A DNA stretch of 64,000 nucleotides from Marivirga harenae (GTDB lineage: Bacteria; Bacteroidota; Bacteroidia; Cytophagales; Cyclobacteriaceae): assembly GCF_030534335.1 (NCBI RefSeq), contig NZ_CP130565.1, positions 1,013,501-1,077,500 on the forward strand, written 5' to 3'. The number at the start of each line of letters is the position of its first letter. Position 1 is the stretch's first letter. Position numbers and translations under genes: made by a program. Below the pieces are notes generated by a model. That model was not told the origin of the DNA, did no database searches, and saw only the letters and a list, made by a program, of their open reading frames with translations. Shown one piece after another: positions 32,953-41,240 of this stretch.

Positions 32953-33651
32953 ATGGCAAAAACAAAATCTAAAGAGAAACAAAGTTCCGAGTTTTATGAA
33001 AACCCTGAGGTATTAGCTCAGCAACTTTCTAAAACAGAAGAATTCATTGAAAACAATAAAAAAGTAGTATTTGGTTTAGGGGGAGTAATCGCCTTAATCA
33101 TTGTAGCCTTTTTCGGTTACCGATACTATATGAACAATCTTAATGAGGAGGCTCAGAAAGAAATGTTCCAAGCCGTATATTGGTTTGAAAATGAAGAATA
33201 TGATTTGGCCTTGAATGGTGATGGCAATAACTATGGCTTTTTAGCAATAGTAGAAGATTATGGCTCAACGAAGTCAGGCAATTTAGCTAACTTCTATTTG
33301 GGTAGCATTTACATGCAGCAAGGGCAATTTGAAACTGCCATTGATTATTTAGACGATTTTAGCAGTGACGACTTATTGGTTCAAGCTAGAGCTTATGCCT
33401 TGATCGGTGATGCATACATGGAGTTGGGAAATTTTTCCTTGGCTGCGGATCAATACGGAAAAGCCGCGAATTACAAAAGCAATGGAGAATTTAGTCCTGT
33501 TTATTTCATGAAGCAAGGTTTGGCTTTTGAAAAAGCAAACGATCTAGAAGCGGCCATGGGTAGTTACCGAAAGATTACTGAAGACTTTAGTGACTCTAAA
33601 CAGAAAACTGAAGCTCAAAAATACCTATCCCGATTAGAGGCTCAAAAATAA
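32953..33651 (+). CDS. Membrane-anchored tetratricopeptide-repeat protein
   Basis: A protein of 232 residues from ATG 32953 (a GTG two codons earlier is also open). It has a charged cytoplasmic start (about 1-38), one membrane helix (VVFGLGGVIALIIVAFFGYRYY, about 39-60), then three TPR-like helix pairs (about 65-230) with a typical spacing. The layout is like YfgM, a periplasmic chaperone linked to SecYEG, and like other outer-envelope TPR factors. The exact partner is inferred. It precedes ribH with a terminator between them, so it is a single-gene transcript. Confidence 0.75.
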   Translation: MAKTKSKEKQSSEFYENPEVLAQQLSKTEEFIENNKKVVFGLGGVIALIIVAFFGYRYYMNNLNEEAQKEMFQAVYWFENEEYDLALNGDGNNYGFLAIVEDYGSTKSGNLANFYLGSIYMQQGQFETAIDYLDDFSSDDLLVQARAYALIGDAYMELGNFSLAADQYGKAANYKSNGEFSPVYFMKQGLAFEKANDLEAAMGSYRKITEDFSDSKQKTEAQKYLSRLEAQK

Positions 33652-33676
33652 TTTAACTAGAAAAAAGTGATAAAGG

Positions 33677-33711
33677 AAAAGGGATAGGTTTTAAAAACCT
33701 GTCCCTTTTTT
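33677..33711 (+). terminator. Terminator after the TPR gene
   Basis: AAAAGGGATAGGTTT pairs with AAACCTGTCCCTTTT over about 14 bp (one mismatch) around a short A-rich loop, then a run of T's. It lies 26 bases after the stop. Confidence 0.75.
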
Positions 33712-33732
33712 GTTGGAAAATACTCAAGAAAT

Positions 33733-34221
33733 ATGGCATCAAATCTTAAAAACCTTAGTGAGCATTCCGGTAAAAACATGAAAGGATTGCAAGATAAAAA
33801 CTTTGCAATAGTAGTTTCAGAATGGAATGAGGAAGTAACGGAATCCTTATATAGTGGAGCCTATGAAACATTGCTGGAAAACGGCATCCCGAAAGCAAAT
33901 ATTGAAAAGCATTATGTACCCGGAAGCTTTGAGTTAAGCTTAGGAGCCCAATGGATGGCAGAAAGAAAAGACATTGATGCAGTGATTTGCCTCGGGTGTG
34001 TAATTCAAGGAGAAACCAAACATTTTGATTTCATCTGTGATGCAGTGGCTCACGGGATTACTAATGTGAGCTTAAAATACAACAAACCGGTTATTTTCGG
34101 GGTTCTGACTCCTAATACGCAGCAGCAAGCTTTAGACAGAGCTGGAGGAAAACACGGCAATAAAGGAGATGAAGCTGCATTTACCGCATTAAAAATGTTA
34201 GGATTAGCAAAAGGATTATGA
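33733..34221 (+). CDS. ribH: 6,7-dimethyl-8-ribityllumazine synthase
   Basis: A 162-residue enzyme of riboflavin synthesis, joining 3,4-dihydroxy-2-butanone-4-phosphate with ribityl-aminouracil, normally as a 60-mer or pentamer. The motifs NFAIVVSEWNEE (substrate Trp), VPGSFELSLGAQWMA, LGCVIQGETKHFD (containing the binding loop and catalytic region) and GVLTPNTQQQALDRAGG are all present. The start at 33733 follows a terminator by 22 bases, so its promoter must be very near. It overlaps lysC by four bases (ATGA), so the two are translated as a coupled pair. Confidence 0.95.
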   Translation: MASNLKNLSEHSGKNMKGLQDKNFAIVVSEWNEEVTESLYSGAYETLLENGIPKANIEKHYVPGSFELSLGAQWMAERKDIDAVICLGCVIQGETKHFDFICDAVAHGITNVSLKYNKPVIFGVLTPNTQQQALDRAGGKHGNKGDEAAFTALKMLGLAKGL

Positions 34222-35537
34222 TTGTATTAAAATTTGGCGGAACTTCTGTCGGCACGCCTCAAGGAATGAATCAGATTCGTGAAATCATCACGAAAGACAA
34301 CAATAAAAAATTAGTAGTTCTGTCGGCCCTTAGTGGAGTGACCAATACTTTGGTTGAAATAGGTGAAAGGTTACGAAAAAAGGAACATGAGCAAGCTTCT
34401 AAAGTAATTAAAAAGCTGCAGAAGCGATATGATGAATTTTTAGCTGACTTATTTGAAACGGAGGTTTTCAAAAGTAAAGCCATTGCCATTATTTCAGAAA
34501 GCATGGATTTCATAAAATCCTGCCTAGAAAAACCCTTTACCAATTCCATTGATAAGGAATTATTGGCACAAGGCGAATTGATGTCCACCAATATTTTTAA
34601 TTTGCATTTGCAAGAGCATAAGTTAAACAGTGCTTTGATTAATGCCTTGGATTTCGTGAGAACAGATGCTTTTTCTGAACCTGATGAGGCTTTCATCAAT
34701 AAAGAATTATCTGATATTTTGATGAAGCAACCTGCTGAAACCAATCTGATTATCACCCAAGGTTATATTTGCCGAAATGCAGAAGGCCATATTGACAATT
34801 TAAAAAGAGGGGGAAGTGATTATACAGCTTCCCTCGTAGGTGCCGCATTGAATGCAGATGAAATCCAGATTTGGACGGATATTGATGGCATGCATAATAA
34901 TGATCCGCGAGTGGTCGAGAAAACCTTTAGCATACCAGAGCTTTCTTTTGAAGAAGCGGCCGAGTTGGCTTATTTCGGTGCGAAGATTTTACATCCTTCT
35001 TGTATAAGACCTGCACAAAAAAGAACAATTCCTGTTCGCTTGAAAAACACTATGAAGCCTGAAGCAGCGGGCACGCTAATTCATACTAAGGAGGGCGCAG
35101 GAGAAGGTATCAAGGCGATTGCTGCTAAAGATGGCATAATTGCTATCAAAGTAAAATCTCTTCGCATGCTCATGGCCTATGGATTTTTGAGAAGAGTATT
35201 TGAAATTTTCGAGAAATACAAGACTCCTATAGATGTAATTACCACATCGGAGGTAGCCATATCGGTAACGATTGATAATATCTATTATTTAGATAGTATT
35301 TTAAGTGAGTTACGGCCTTTCGGGGAAGTGGAAGTAGATCAGGAGCAAAGTATTATTTGCTTAGTAGGCAATATGGTAGCCGAAAAACCAGGCTTAGTCA
35401 GCAAAATTTTTGCAGCCCTTCAAGATGTTCCGGTTCGCATGATTTCTTACGGAGGTAGCAGACACAATATTTCTATAGTGGTGGATACGCGCTATAAAAC
35501 GGAGGCTTTGAAGAGACTGAATGATGGGGTTTTTTAG
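34218..35537 (+). CDS. lysC: Aspartate kinase
   Basis: A 439-residue monofunctional aspartokinase, phosphorylating aspartate for lysine, threonine and methionine synthesis. The N-terminus MIVLKFGGTSVGTPQGM is the kinase signature; KRGGSDYTASLVGAALNADEIQIWTDIDG near 205-230 is the aspartate-binding segment. The last 150 residues hold two ACT-like units (ITTSEVAISVT, and LVGNMVAEKPGLVSKIFAAL with MISYGGSRHNISIVV), the usual site of lysine feedback. No homoserine dehydrogenase is fused. The ATG overlaps the ribH stop by ATGA. The symbol is the general one; a different isozyme label could apply. Confidence 0.9.
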   Translation: MIVLKFGGTSVGTPQGMNQIREIITKDNNKKLVVLSALSGVTNTLVEIGERLRKKEHEQASKVIKKLQKRYDEFLADLFETEVFKSKAIAIISESMDFIKSCLEKPFTNSIDKELLAQGELMSTNIFNLHLQEHKLNSALINALDFVRTDAFSEPDEAFINKELSDILMKQPAETNLIITQGYICRNAEGHIDNLKRGGSDYTASLVGAALNADEIQIWTDIDGMHNNDPRVVEKTFSIPELSFEEAAELAYFGAKILHPSCIRPAQKRTIPVRLKNTMKPEAAGTLIHTKEGAGEGIKAIAAKDGIIAIKVKSLRMLMAYGFLRRVFEIFEKYKTPIDVITTSEVAISVTIDNIYYLDSILSELRPFGEVEVDQEQSIICLVGNMVAEKPGLVSKIFAALQDVPVRMISYGGSRHNISIVVDTRYKTEALKRLNDGVF

Positions 35538-35591
35538 GAAGATGTATACTTAAGTTTCAGATTCTAAATAATTTTAAAATTTAAAACCATT

Positions 35592-36290
35592 TCATTTCAC
35601 AAACTCCTCCCTAAAGGATTGGATGGATTTTTTATTCCCTAACAAGATAATAACATCCCCCTCATCACAAATGGCATCGGAATTAGGATTGAAAACGAAG
35701 CCTTCTTTTTTATCCTTAAAAGCCAGAACTGTAGCTCCTGTTTTATTTTTAACATCCATTTCGCCTAAAGAAAGATTTTTAAATTTGTCTTTAAGTAAGT
35801 TGTGATTGATCTCTTCTAAGGAATATTCAGAATCATGATCTCCATTGAGAATTTCTAAAAACTGTACTACACTTGGTCTTGTAACCAAGGATGCCATATA
35901 AGAGCCTCCTACTCTATCCGGCATTACTACATGATCTGCTCCAGCTCTTCTTAATTTTTTCTCGGTATTTCTTTCTGTTGCCTTGGCTATTATTTGTATT
36001 TGTGGATTAAGCTCTTTTGCTGTAAGGGTAATAAATACATTATCCGCATCACTGGGTAAGGTGGTTATAATGGTACTTGCTCTTTCAACACCTGCTTCAA
36101 CCAACACAGACTCAAGGACAGCATCATCATGCAGTAGCTGATAGCCTTTTTCGTTATTGTAATTATTAATAACATCAGCATTCTTTTCTATGAATACCAA
36201 ATCTCTTTTAGAGACACCTAGCCCATTTCCAGCTATCTCTCCATTCTTACCAAATCCACATATTACAATATGATTATTTAATTTCTTCAA
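35592..36290 (-). CDS. Potassium channel RCK (TrkA-N/TrkA-C) domain frame
   Basis: 232 residues from a TTG at 36290. TrkA-N Rossmann fold at about 7-125 with the CGFGKNGE nucleotide loop (11-18) and FIEKNADVINNYNN; a TrkA-C-like region at about 145-232. This part of K+ channels senses NAD(H), nucleotides or Ca2+. The TTG overlaps the TGA of the pore gene by four bases (TTGA). The frame is -1 relative to the pore gene, and the pore frame carries A_AAA_AAG just before its stop, so pore and RCK could be one polypeptide of about 334 residues, the length of ordinary two-helix K+ channels. As read, it can only be made separately by starting at TTG. Split homologues are not common. Confidence 0.85.
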   Translation of the reverse strand: MKKLNNHIVICGFGKNGEIAGNGLGVSKRDLVFIEKNADVINNYNNEKGYQLLHDDAVLESVLVEAGVERASTIITTLPSDADNVFITLTAKELNPQIQIIAKATERNTEKKLRRAGADHVVMPDRVGGSYMASLVTRPSVVQFLEILNGDHDSEYSLEEINHNLLKDKFKNLSLGEMDVKNKTGATVLAFKDKKEGFVFNPNSDAICDEGDVIILLGNKKSIQSFREEFVK

Positions 36291-36592
36291 TGCTTTTTTA
36301 TCTGTATAAGTTTTATAAATTTCTCTGAATCTTCCCTCAAATAAGAAATAACGGAAGCGGTATAAGCAAATAACCCTAAATTAATAATAATATAAAATAC
36401 AGTAAAAAGCTTTCCTTTATCGCTCAAAGGCTGAACCTCGTTAAATCCAACAGTTGAAAAAGTGATAACGGACATATACACACCGTCTTTAAAACCGTAG
36501 CTTTCAATAATCATATACCCCACACCGCCCAGCAAAATACTGGTCATAATCATCAAGAAAGCATAAATAAGTTTCCTTATAGCTGGTTGCAT
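36287..36592 (-). CDS. Two-helix potassium channel pore frame
   Basis: 101 residues: a first membrane helix (LIYAFLMIMTSILLGGVGYMII, about 8-29), a re-entrant pore loop with the filter TVGF at 47-50 (SVITFSTVGFNEV, a variant of TVGYGD), and a second helix (about 62-84). It ends with IKLIQIKKH. Channels of this kind are tetramers and normally carry an RCK domain; here the RCK reading frame starts at the stop codon. The Phe in place of Tyr in the filter is seen in some prokaryotic channels. The 11-residue tail with the A6 run contains the putative frameshift site. Confidence 0.87.
   Translation of the reverse strand: MQPAIRKLIYAFLMIMTSILLGGVGYMIIESYGFKDGVYMSVITFSTVGFNEVQPLSDKGKLFTVFYIIINLGLFAYTASVISYLREDSEKFIKLIQIKKH
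36293..36299 (-). other. Canonical -1 slippery heptamer A_AAA_AAG in the pore gene
   Basis: Minus-strand sequence ATA AAA AAG CAT TGA (pore frame). The heptamer is in the exact phase of dnaX-type sites; after a -1 slip the next codons are GCA TTG AAG AAA, i.e. the RCK frame. The pore stop is two codons later. One extra A would also fuse the frames. Confidence 0.6.
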
Positions 36593-36622
36593 GCTGGAAT
36601 TTAACTAAAAAGAAGGAAATTC

Positions 36623-36904
36623 TTATTCAGTAACCTCCACTCCTTTCCAAAAAGCTACGTAATTCTCAAATTTCTTGGCCATCTCTTTCGTTTCAGGATA
36701 ATACCAGGCCGCATCTTTATTCTCTTTTCCATCTACCTTTAGGCTAAAATAAGAAGCAGTTCCTTTCCAAGGGCAAACTGTATGGTAGTCTGTTTTGTGA
36801 TAGTACTCTTTTTTAATTGATTCTGGCGGGAAATAATGATTCCCCTCAATAACTATAGTTTCATCACTTTCTGCTACTACTTGATCGTTCCAAATGGCTT
36901 TCAT
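36623..36904 (-). CDS. DUF427 domain protein
   Basis: A 93-residue single-domain protein. It shows the compact DUF427 pattern: MKAIWNDQVVAESDETIVIEGNHYFPP, then TDYHTVCPWKGTASYFSLKVDGK with the conserved CPWKG, and AAWYYPETKEMAKKFENYVAFW. The family has a small beta-barrel and is found singly or fused; its function is unknown although it has been discussed as a nucleotide or NTP-related protein. It precedes the channel pore gene on the same strand by 30 bp, so it may share its transcript. Confidence 0.85.
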   Translation of the reverse strand: MKAIWNDQVVAESDETIVIEGNHYFPPESIKKEYYHKTDYHTVCPWKGTASYFSLKVDGKENKDAAWYYPETKEMAKKFENYVAFWKGVEVTE

Positions 36905-36956
36905 AATATTTGATTTTTCAGATTAACCCCGCTTTGTCATATTTGTTCTATTGTCC

Positions 36957-36971
36957 AAGTCTGACAGGTTT
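36957..36971. repeat. Dispersed palindrome, copy 4 (degenerate)
   Basis: AAGTCTGACAGGTTT keeps one arm (CAGGTTT) and a partly altered other arm of the family, in the divergent spacer before the flavoprotein gene. Confidence 0.4.
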
Positions 36972-37062
36972 TATTTCCATAATTAACATGAAAAAGCAGG
37001 CTTTATGCATAAATTAGAAAAATATTAAAATTTCTTCAACTAACGGATTAAACTACTAATTG

Positions 37063-38121
37063 ATGTCAAATAAACATATTTATGATCTGATTATCATTGG
37101 AGGCGGTCAAAGTGCCTTGGCTTGTGGCTACTACCTTCGAAGAACGGGACTCGATTACATTATTTTGGATAATCAAGAAGAATGCGGTGGTGCTTGGCAA
37201 AAAGCTTGGGACTCATTAACACTTTTCTCTCCTGCCGAACATAGCTCTTTGCCCGGTTGGTTGATGCCTCAATCTAAAAATGAATTTCCTAGCAAAAAAG
37301 AGGTTATTGATTATGTTTGTCAATACGAAAAACGATATAAAATCCCAGTTGAAAGACCCGTTGAGGTAAAAGAAGTAGGGAAGGAATCTAATTACTTTAA
37401 AATTATTACAAATCAGGCCACCTATTATAGTAAAAGGTTGATTTCTGCTACCGGAACTTGGGATAAACCTTTTATTCCCAATGTAGCTGGTAGGGATATT
37501 TTTCAAGGAACACAATTACATTCCGCTTTCTATCAAAGTTCAAGAGATTTTGAAGGGAAAAAAGTATTGATAGTGGGCGAGGGCAATTCAGGTGCCCAGA
37601 TTTTAGCTGAAATTTCAAAGGTAGCCGATACCAAATGGGCAACTCGAAATTCACCAGAATTTTTGCCTGATGATGTAGATGGTCGAGTATTATTCGATCA
37701 AGCAACAGCTAAATATTATGCTGAGAAAAAGGGAGAGAAGTTTGATATGTCTAAGTATAATTTAGGCAATATCGTAATGGTTCCTTCTGTAAAGGAAGCC
37801 CGAAATAGAGATGTTTTACACTCAGCAGGGCAGTTCACATCATTTACTGAAAAAGGAGTGATCTGGGAATCAGGTAAAAAAGAATCCTTCGATGCGGTTA
37901 TTTGGTGCACTGGTTTCGGGTACGGCACAGAACACTTAAAAAACATTGTAGCTAAGGACGAAAAAGGAAAAATCAAAACCACAGGAACACGATCAATTGA
38001 AGAAAAAAATCTTTGGCTGGTAGGTTATGGTGGATGGACCGGTTTTGCATCTGCAACTTTAATTGGGGTGGGAAGGAGTGCAAAATTAACCATAAAGCAA
38101 GTACAGGAGAGCTTGCAATAG
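37063..38121 (+). CDS. ArsO-like flavin-dependent monooxygenase
   Basis: 352 residues from ATG 37063 (a TTG one codon upstream is open too). There are two Rossmann dinucleotide motifs: GGGQSALACGYYLRR for FAD near 13-27, and VGEGNSGAQ near 173-181 for NAD(P)H. The FLPDDVDGRVLFDQATAKY and LGNIVMVPSVKEARNRDVL segments match ArsO proteins of arsenic gene clusters. CGGAWQKAWDSLTLFSPAEHSSLPGW is the standard family start. ArsO is thought to oxidise organic or inorganic arsenic-related compounds; its precise reaction is not settled. The arsenic cluster lies 17 kb away. Confidence 0.82.
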   Translation: MSNKHIYDLIIIGGGQSALACGYYLRRTGLDYIILDNQEECGGAWQKAWDSLTLFSPAEHSSLPGWLMPQSKNEFPSKKEVIDYVCQYEKRYKIPVERPVEVKEVGKESNYFKIITNQATYYSKRLISATGTWDKPFIPNVAGRDIFQGTQLHSAFYQSSRDFEGKKVLIVGEGNSGAQILAEISKVADTKWATRNSPEFLPDDVDGRVLFDQATAKYYAEKKGEKFDMSKYNLGNIVMVPSVKEARNRDVLHSAGQFTSFTEKGVIWESGKKESFDAVIWCTGFGYGTEHLKNIVAKDEKGKIKTTGTRSIEEKNLWLVGYGGWTGFASATLIGVGRSAKLTIKQVQESLQ

Positions 38122-38239
38122 CATTATGCAATCCAGTTTTGTACTGAAAAAAAGCTAACAAGCATTCGTTTGTTAATTCTACCTATTTTTTCATTTACAA
38201 AGAATATATATCATTTTTTCAACAAACTGATAACATATT

Positions 38240-38253
38240 TGGTTATATAACCA
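38240..38253. promoter_or_regulatory. Perfect 14-bp palindrome upstream of susC
   Basis: TGGTTATATAACCA ends 51 bases before the SusC-like ATG. A regulator dimer could bind here; no regulator gene is adjacent except the kinase downstream. Confidence 0.35.
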
Positions 38254-38304
38254 GTTTAGTCAATAATATTTCTGATATTAACAATAAACCAAAATATAAA
38301 ATCT

Positions 38305-41229
38305 ATGAAAAAACAGTATCTAGTTATGATTATTCTATTCCTCATGGGGTCGTTTTCATACGCTCAAGAGAAAGTAATAGAAGGAACAGTGGTTAGTGCC
38401 AGTGATGGATTACCATTAATTGGTGCAACGGTCGTGAAAAAAGGTTCTACATCAGGTGCTACAACTGATTTAGATGGAAAATTTAAAGTTGAAATCTCTG
38501 AACCAGAAATTTTAGTAATTTCATTTATAGGCTTTGCAGAAAAACAAGTAGCAGTTAATTTAGATCAATCAGGGGAATTAATCATTCGCTTGGAAGAAGA
38601 TATTACTAAACTAAATGAAGTAGTAGTTTCTGGTTTAGCTTCTAGCGTAAAAAGGTCTAATTTAGGTAACGCGGTGGCTACTGTTTCATCCGAAGAGCTT
38701 ACGGGCATTACAAATCAGCCCACCATGGACAATGCTCTCTATGGGAAAGTCACTGGGGTTAACATTACTTCAAGTTCAGGAGCTCCAGGTGGAGGAATTG
38801 CTATGAGGCTTAGAGGTGTAACTTCTATCACCGGAAACAATCAACCATTATTTATTATTGATGGTGTTTATGTTAGTAATGCAGAGGTACCAAGCGGCTT
38901 GAGAAATGCATCCGGAGCTAATTCAGGAAATGAGGAAAACGCCTCCAACAGAATAGCTGATTTGGCACCAAGTGACATAGAGAATATTGAAGTACTAAAA
39001 GGACCTTCAGCAGCCGCAATCTATGGTGCTCGTGCTAATGCTGGAGTGGTAATTATAACTACTAAAAGAGGTAAAAGAGGTGAAACTAGAGTTAATCTTA
39101 CTCAAGATATTGGCTTCAGCACAATTCAAAGAAAAGTGGGAATAGGTCAAAGAGACTGGACGCCTTCTTTAGTTGAAGAAACATTTGGTACTGATGAAGT
39201 AGCAAGATACAATGCTGCAGTAAATGGACGTGGATTAATTGACTACGAAGAAGAGATCTATGGGGAAACAGGCCTAATCACGGATACGAAAATAAGTGCA
39301 ACTGGCGGTAGTGAAAAAACTAAATTTTATGTTGGCGCATCCTTAAGGGATGAGGAAGGGATTATAAAAAACACAGGCTATACTAGGGCAAGTGTTCGTG
39401 CCAACATTGACCATCAATTTAATGATAGGATAAAGTTTACTACGTCTAGTAATTTTGTGAATTCAACTACTCAACGAGGATTTACCGGAAATGAAAATGA
39501 AGGTGGTTTAAGTATGGGATATAACATGGCCTTTACTAGACCATGGGCTAATTTATTTCCTGATGAGTTCGGTAATTATCCAGACAATCCAAATGCGGCT
39601 GGAAACATGCTGCTAGTTAGAGATCAGGCTATAAATGACGAGGTGATAAATCGCTTTATTCAGGGTGCTAGCATTGATGTAAGCTTGTACGAAACGGACC
39701 AGTCATTTTTGAAATTTAAATGGAATGGTGGATTTGACAGTTACAATTTAGAAACTTACGTCTACGTGCCAGAATATCATCAAGCTCAAAGAGGACTACA
39801 AAATGGATTTATTGGAGTTGGTAAAAACAGCATTTTCAATACCAACAACCAAGGATTCTTAGTTTGGGATAACTACCTCAGCGGTGGCTCATTCCAATTA
39901 ACGTCACAGGTTGGTTACACTTACATTACTTTTGACAGAGATTTGGTGTATAATCAAGCCACACAATTAATTCCTGGGCAAACCACTTTGGGTCAATCTG
40001 GTACACAAGAACTTGACCAGACCTTAGAGAACGTTAAGGAATTCGGATATTTTGCACAGCAAGAAGTAAATTTCGAAGACAAAATAATCGCGACTCTAGG
40101 AATAAGAGCTGATAAATCCACATTAAACTCAGACCAAAACCAGTTTTACTATTTCCCTAAGGCATCTGTAGCCTTAAATTTAGCGAATTTCGATTTTTGG
40201 GCATTGGATTTATTTAATCAATTTAAATTGAGAGCCGCATATGGCGAAACAGGTTCAAGCGCTACCTTTGGTTCACTCTATACGAGTTTCCAAGCTGTTA
40301 ATATAGGAGGGTCTCCCGGGGTTTCTGTTGGAGGCTTGAGAGGAAGTGAAGATTTAATACCAGAAACTGCCTCTGAATTCGAAACTGGTATCGATATGAC
40401 TCTTATAGACAATAAACTGTCTTTAACAGCAACTTATTATAACCGAAATATAAATGATTTAATTCTTCAAAGAGCATTACAGCCATCTACCGGTTTTGCA
40501 TTGGAAGTTACGAATTTAGCTGACTTGCAAAATCAGGGGCTAGAGTTGGCGTTAAACGCAAGTCCTGTCCAAAATGAAAATTTTGTTTGGACCTCCACAA
40601 CTAACTTTTGGTTTAATAGATCTAAAGTAACAAGGTTAGATGTTCCGGCATTTGCACCAGCTGGATCTGGATTCGGATTGGGACTTGGAACTGCCTTTAT
40701 CGAAGAAGGTCAACCCGTTACTCAATTGAAAGGTACGATTGATGGAGAAGTGGTGACCGTGGGAGATGCAGAGCCTGATTTCCAAACGTCTTTCTTTAAC
40801 AACTTTACCATTTTCAAGAATTTTGATTTTAGCTTCTTAATTCATGTAAAGCAAGGCGGAAGTAACTTGAATCTTACCACATATTTAACAGATTTAGCTG
40901 GTCTAACAGGTGATTTAGATGATCCTTCAGGTGTTGAAAGGACTTCCAATCCTAATACTGACCGATTTATAGAAGATGCTTCTTATATGCGATTAAGAGA
41001 GATTGCATTATACTATAGACTACCAGAATCAGCAGTAAGCGTATTTAATGGTGCGGTAAACAAAATAAAGATTGGCGCTTCAGGCAGGAATCTATGGACC
41101 ATTGCACCTTACACAGGGTATGACCCTGAAGTATCAGCTAAAGGTGGCACAGGGCTTTCCACAGGATTGGATGTGAACCCTTTCCCTTCTACCAAACAAG
41201 TTTATTTTCACTTAGCATTAGAATTTTAA
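38305..41229 (+). CDS. SusC/RagA-family TonB-linked outer-membrane protein
   Basis: 974 residues. Signal peptide to about 21 (GSFSYAQ), CarbopepD-like domain at about 24-105 (VIEGTVVSASDGLPLIGATV with TTDLDGKF), plug domain at about 115-225 (LFIIDGVYVSN, IENIEVLKGPSAAAIYGARANAGVVIITTKRGK), then a 22-strand barrel ending in LALEF with the terminal Phe. It imports oligosaccharide, peptide or other nutrient with a SusD partner that is encoded 11 bp downstream. There are no glycoside hydrolases nearby, so the substrate is not indicated. Confidence 0.94.
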   Translation: MKKQYLVMIILFLMGSFSYAQEKVIEGTVVSASDGLPLIGATVVKKGSTSGATTDLDGKFKVEISEPEILVISFIGFAEKQVAVNLDQSGELIIRLEEDITKLNEVVVSGLASSVKRSNLGNAVATVSSEELTGITNQPTMDNALYGKVTGVNITSSSGAPGGGIAMRLRGVTSITGNNQPLFIIDGVYVSNAEVPSGLRNASGANSGNEENASNRIADLAPSDIENIEVLKGPSAAAIYGARANAGVVIITTKRGKRGETRVNLTQDIGFSTIQRKVGIGQRDWTPSLVEETFGTDEVARYNAAVNGRGLIDYEEEIYGETGLITDTKISATGGSEKTKFYVGASLRDEEGIIKNTGYTRASVRANIDHQFNDRIKFTTSSNFVNSTTQRGFTGNENEGGLSMGYNMAFTRPWANLFPDEFGNYPDNPNAAGNMLLVRDQAINDEVINRFIQGASIDVSLYETDQSFLKFKWNGGFDSYNLETYVYVPEYHQAQRGLQNGFIGVGKNSIFNTNNQGFLVWDNYLSGGSFQLTSQVGYTYITFDRDLVYNQATQLIPGQTTLGQSGTQELDQTLENVKEFGYFAQQEVNFEDKIIATLGIRADKSTLNSDQNQFYYFPKASVALNLANFDFWALDLFNQFKLRAAYGETGSSATFGSLYTSFQAVNIGGSPGVSVGGLRGSEDLIPETASEFETGIDMTLIDNKLSLTATYYNRNINDLILQRALQPSTGFALEVTNLADLQNQGLELALNASPVQNENFVWTSTTNFWFNRSKVTRLDVPAFAPAGSGFGLGLGTAFIEEGQPVTQLKGTIDGEVVTVGDAEPDFQTSFFNNFTIFKNFDFSFLIHVKQGGSNLNLTTYLTDLAGLTGDLDDPSGVERTSNPNTDRFIEDASYMRLREIALYYRLPESAVSVFNGAVNKIKIGASGRNLWTIAPYTGYDPEVSAKGGTGLSTGLDVNPFPSTKQVYFHLALEF

Positions 41230-41240
41230 ACTAAGAAATT

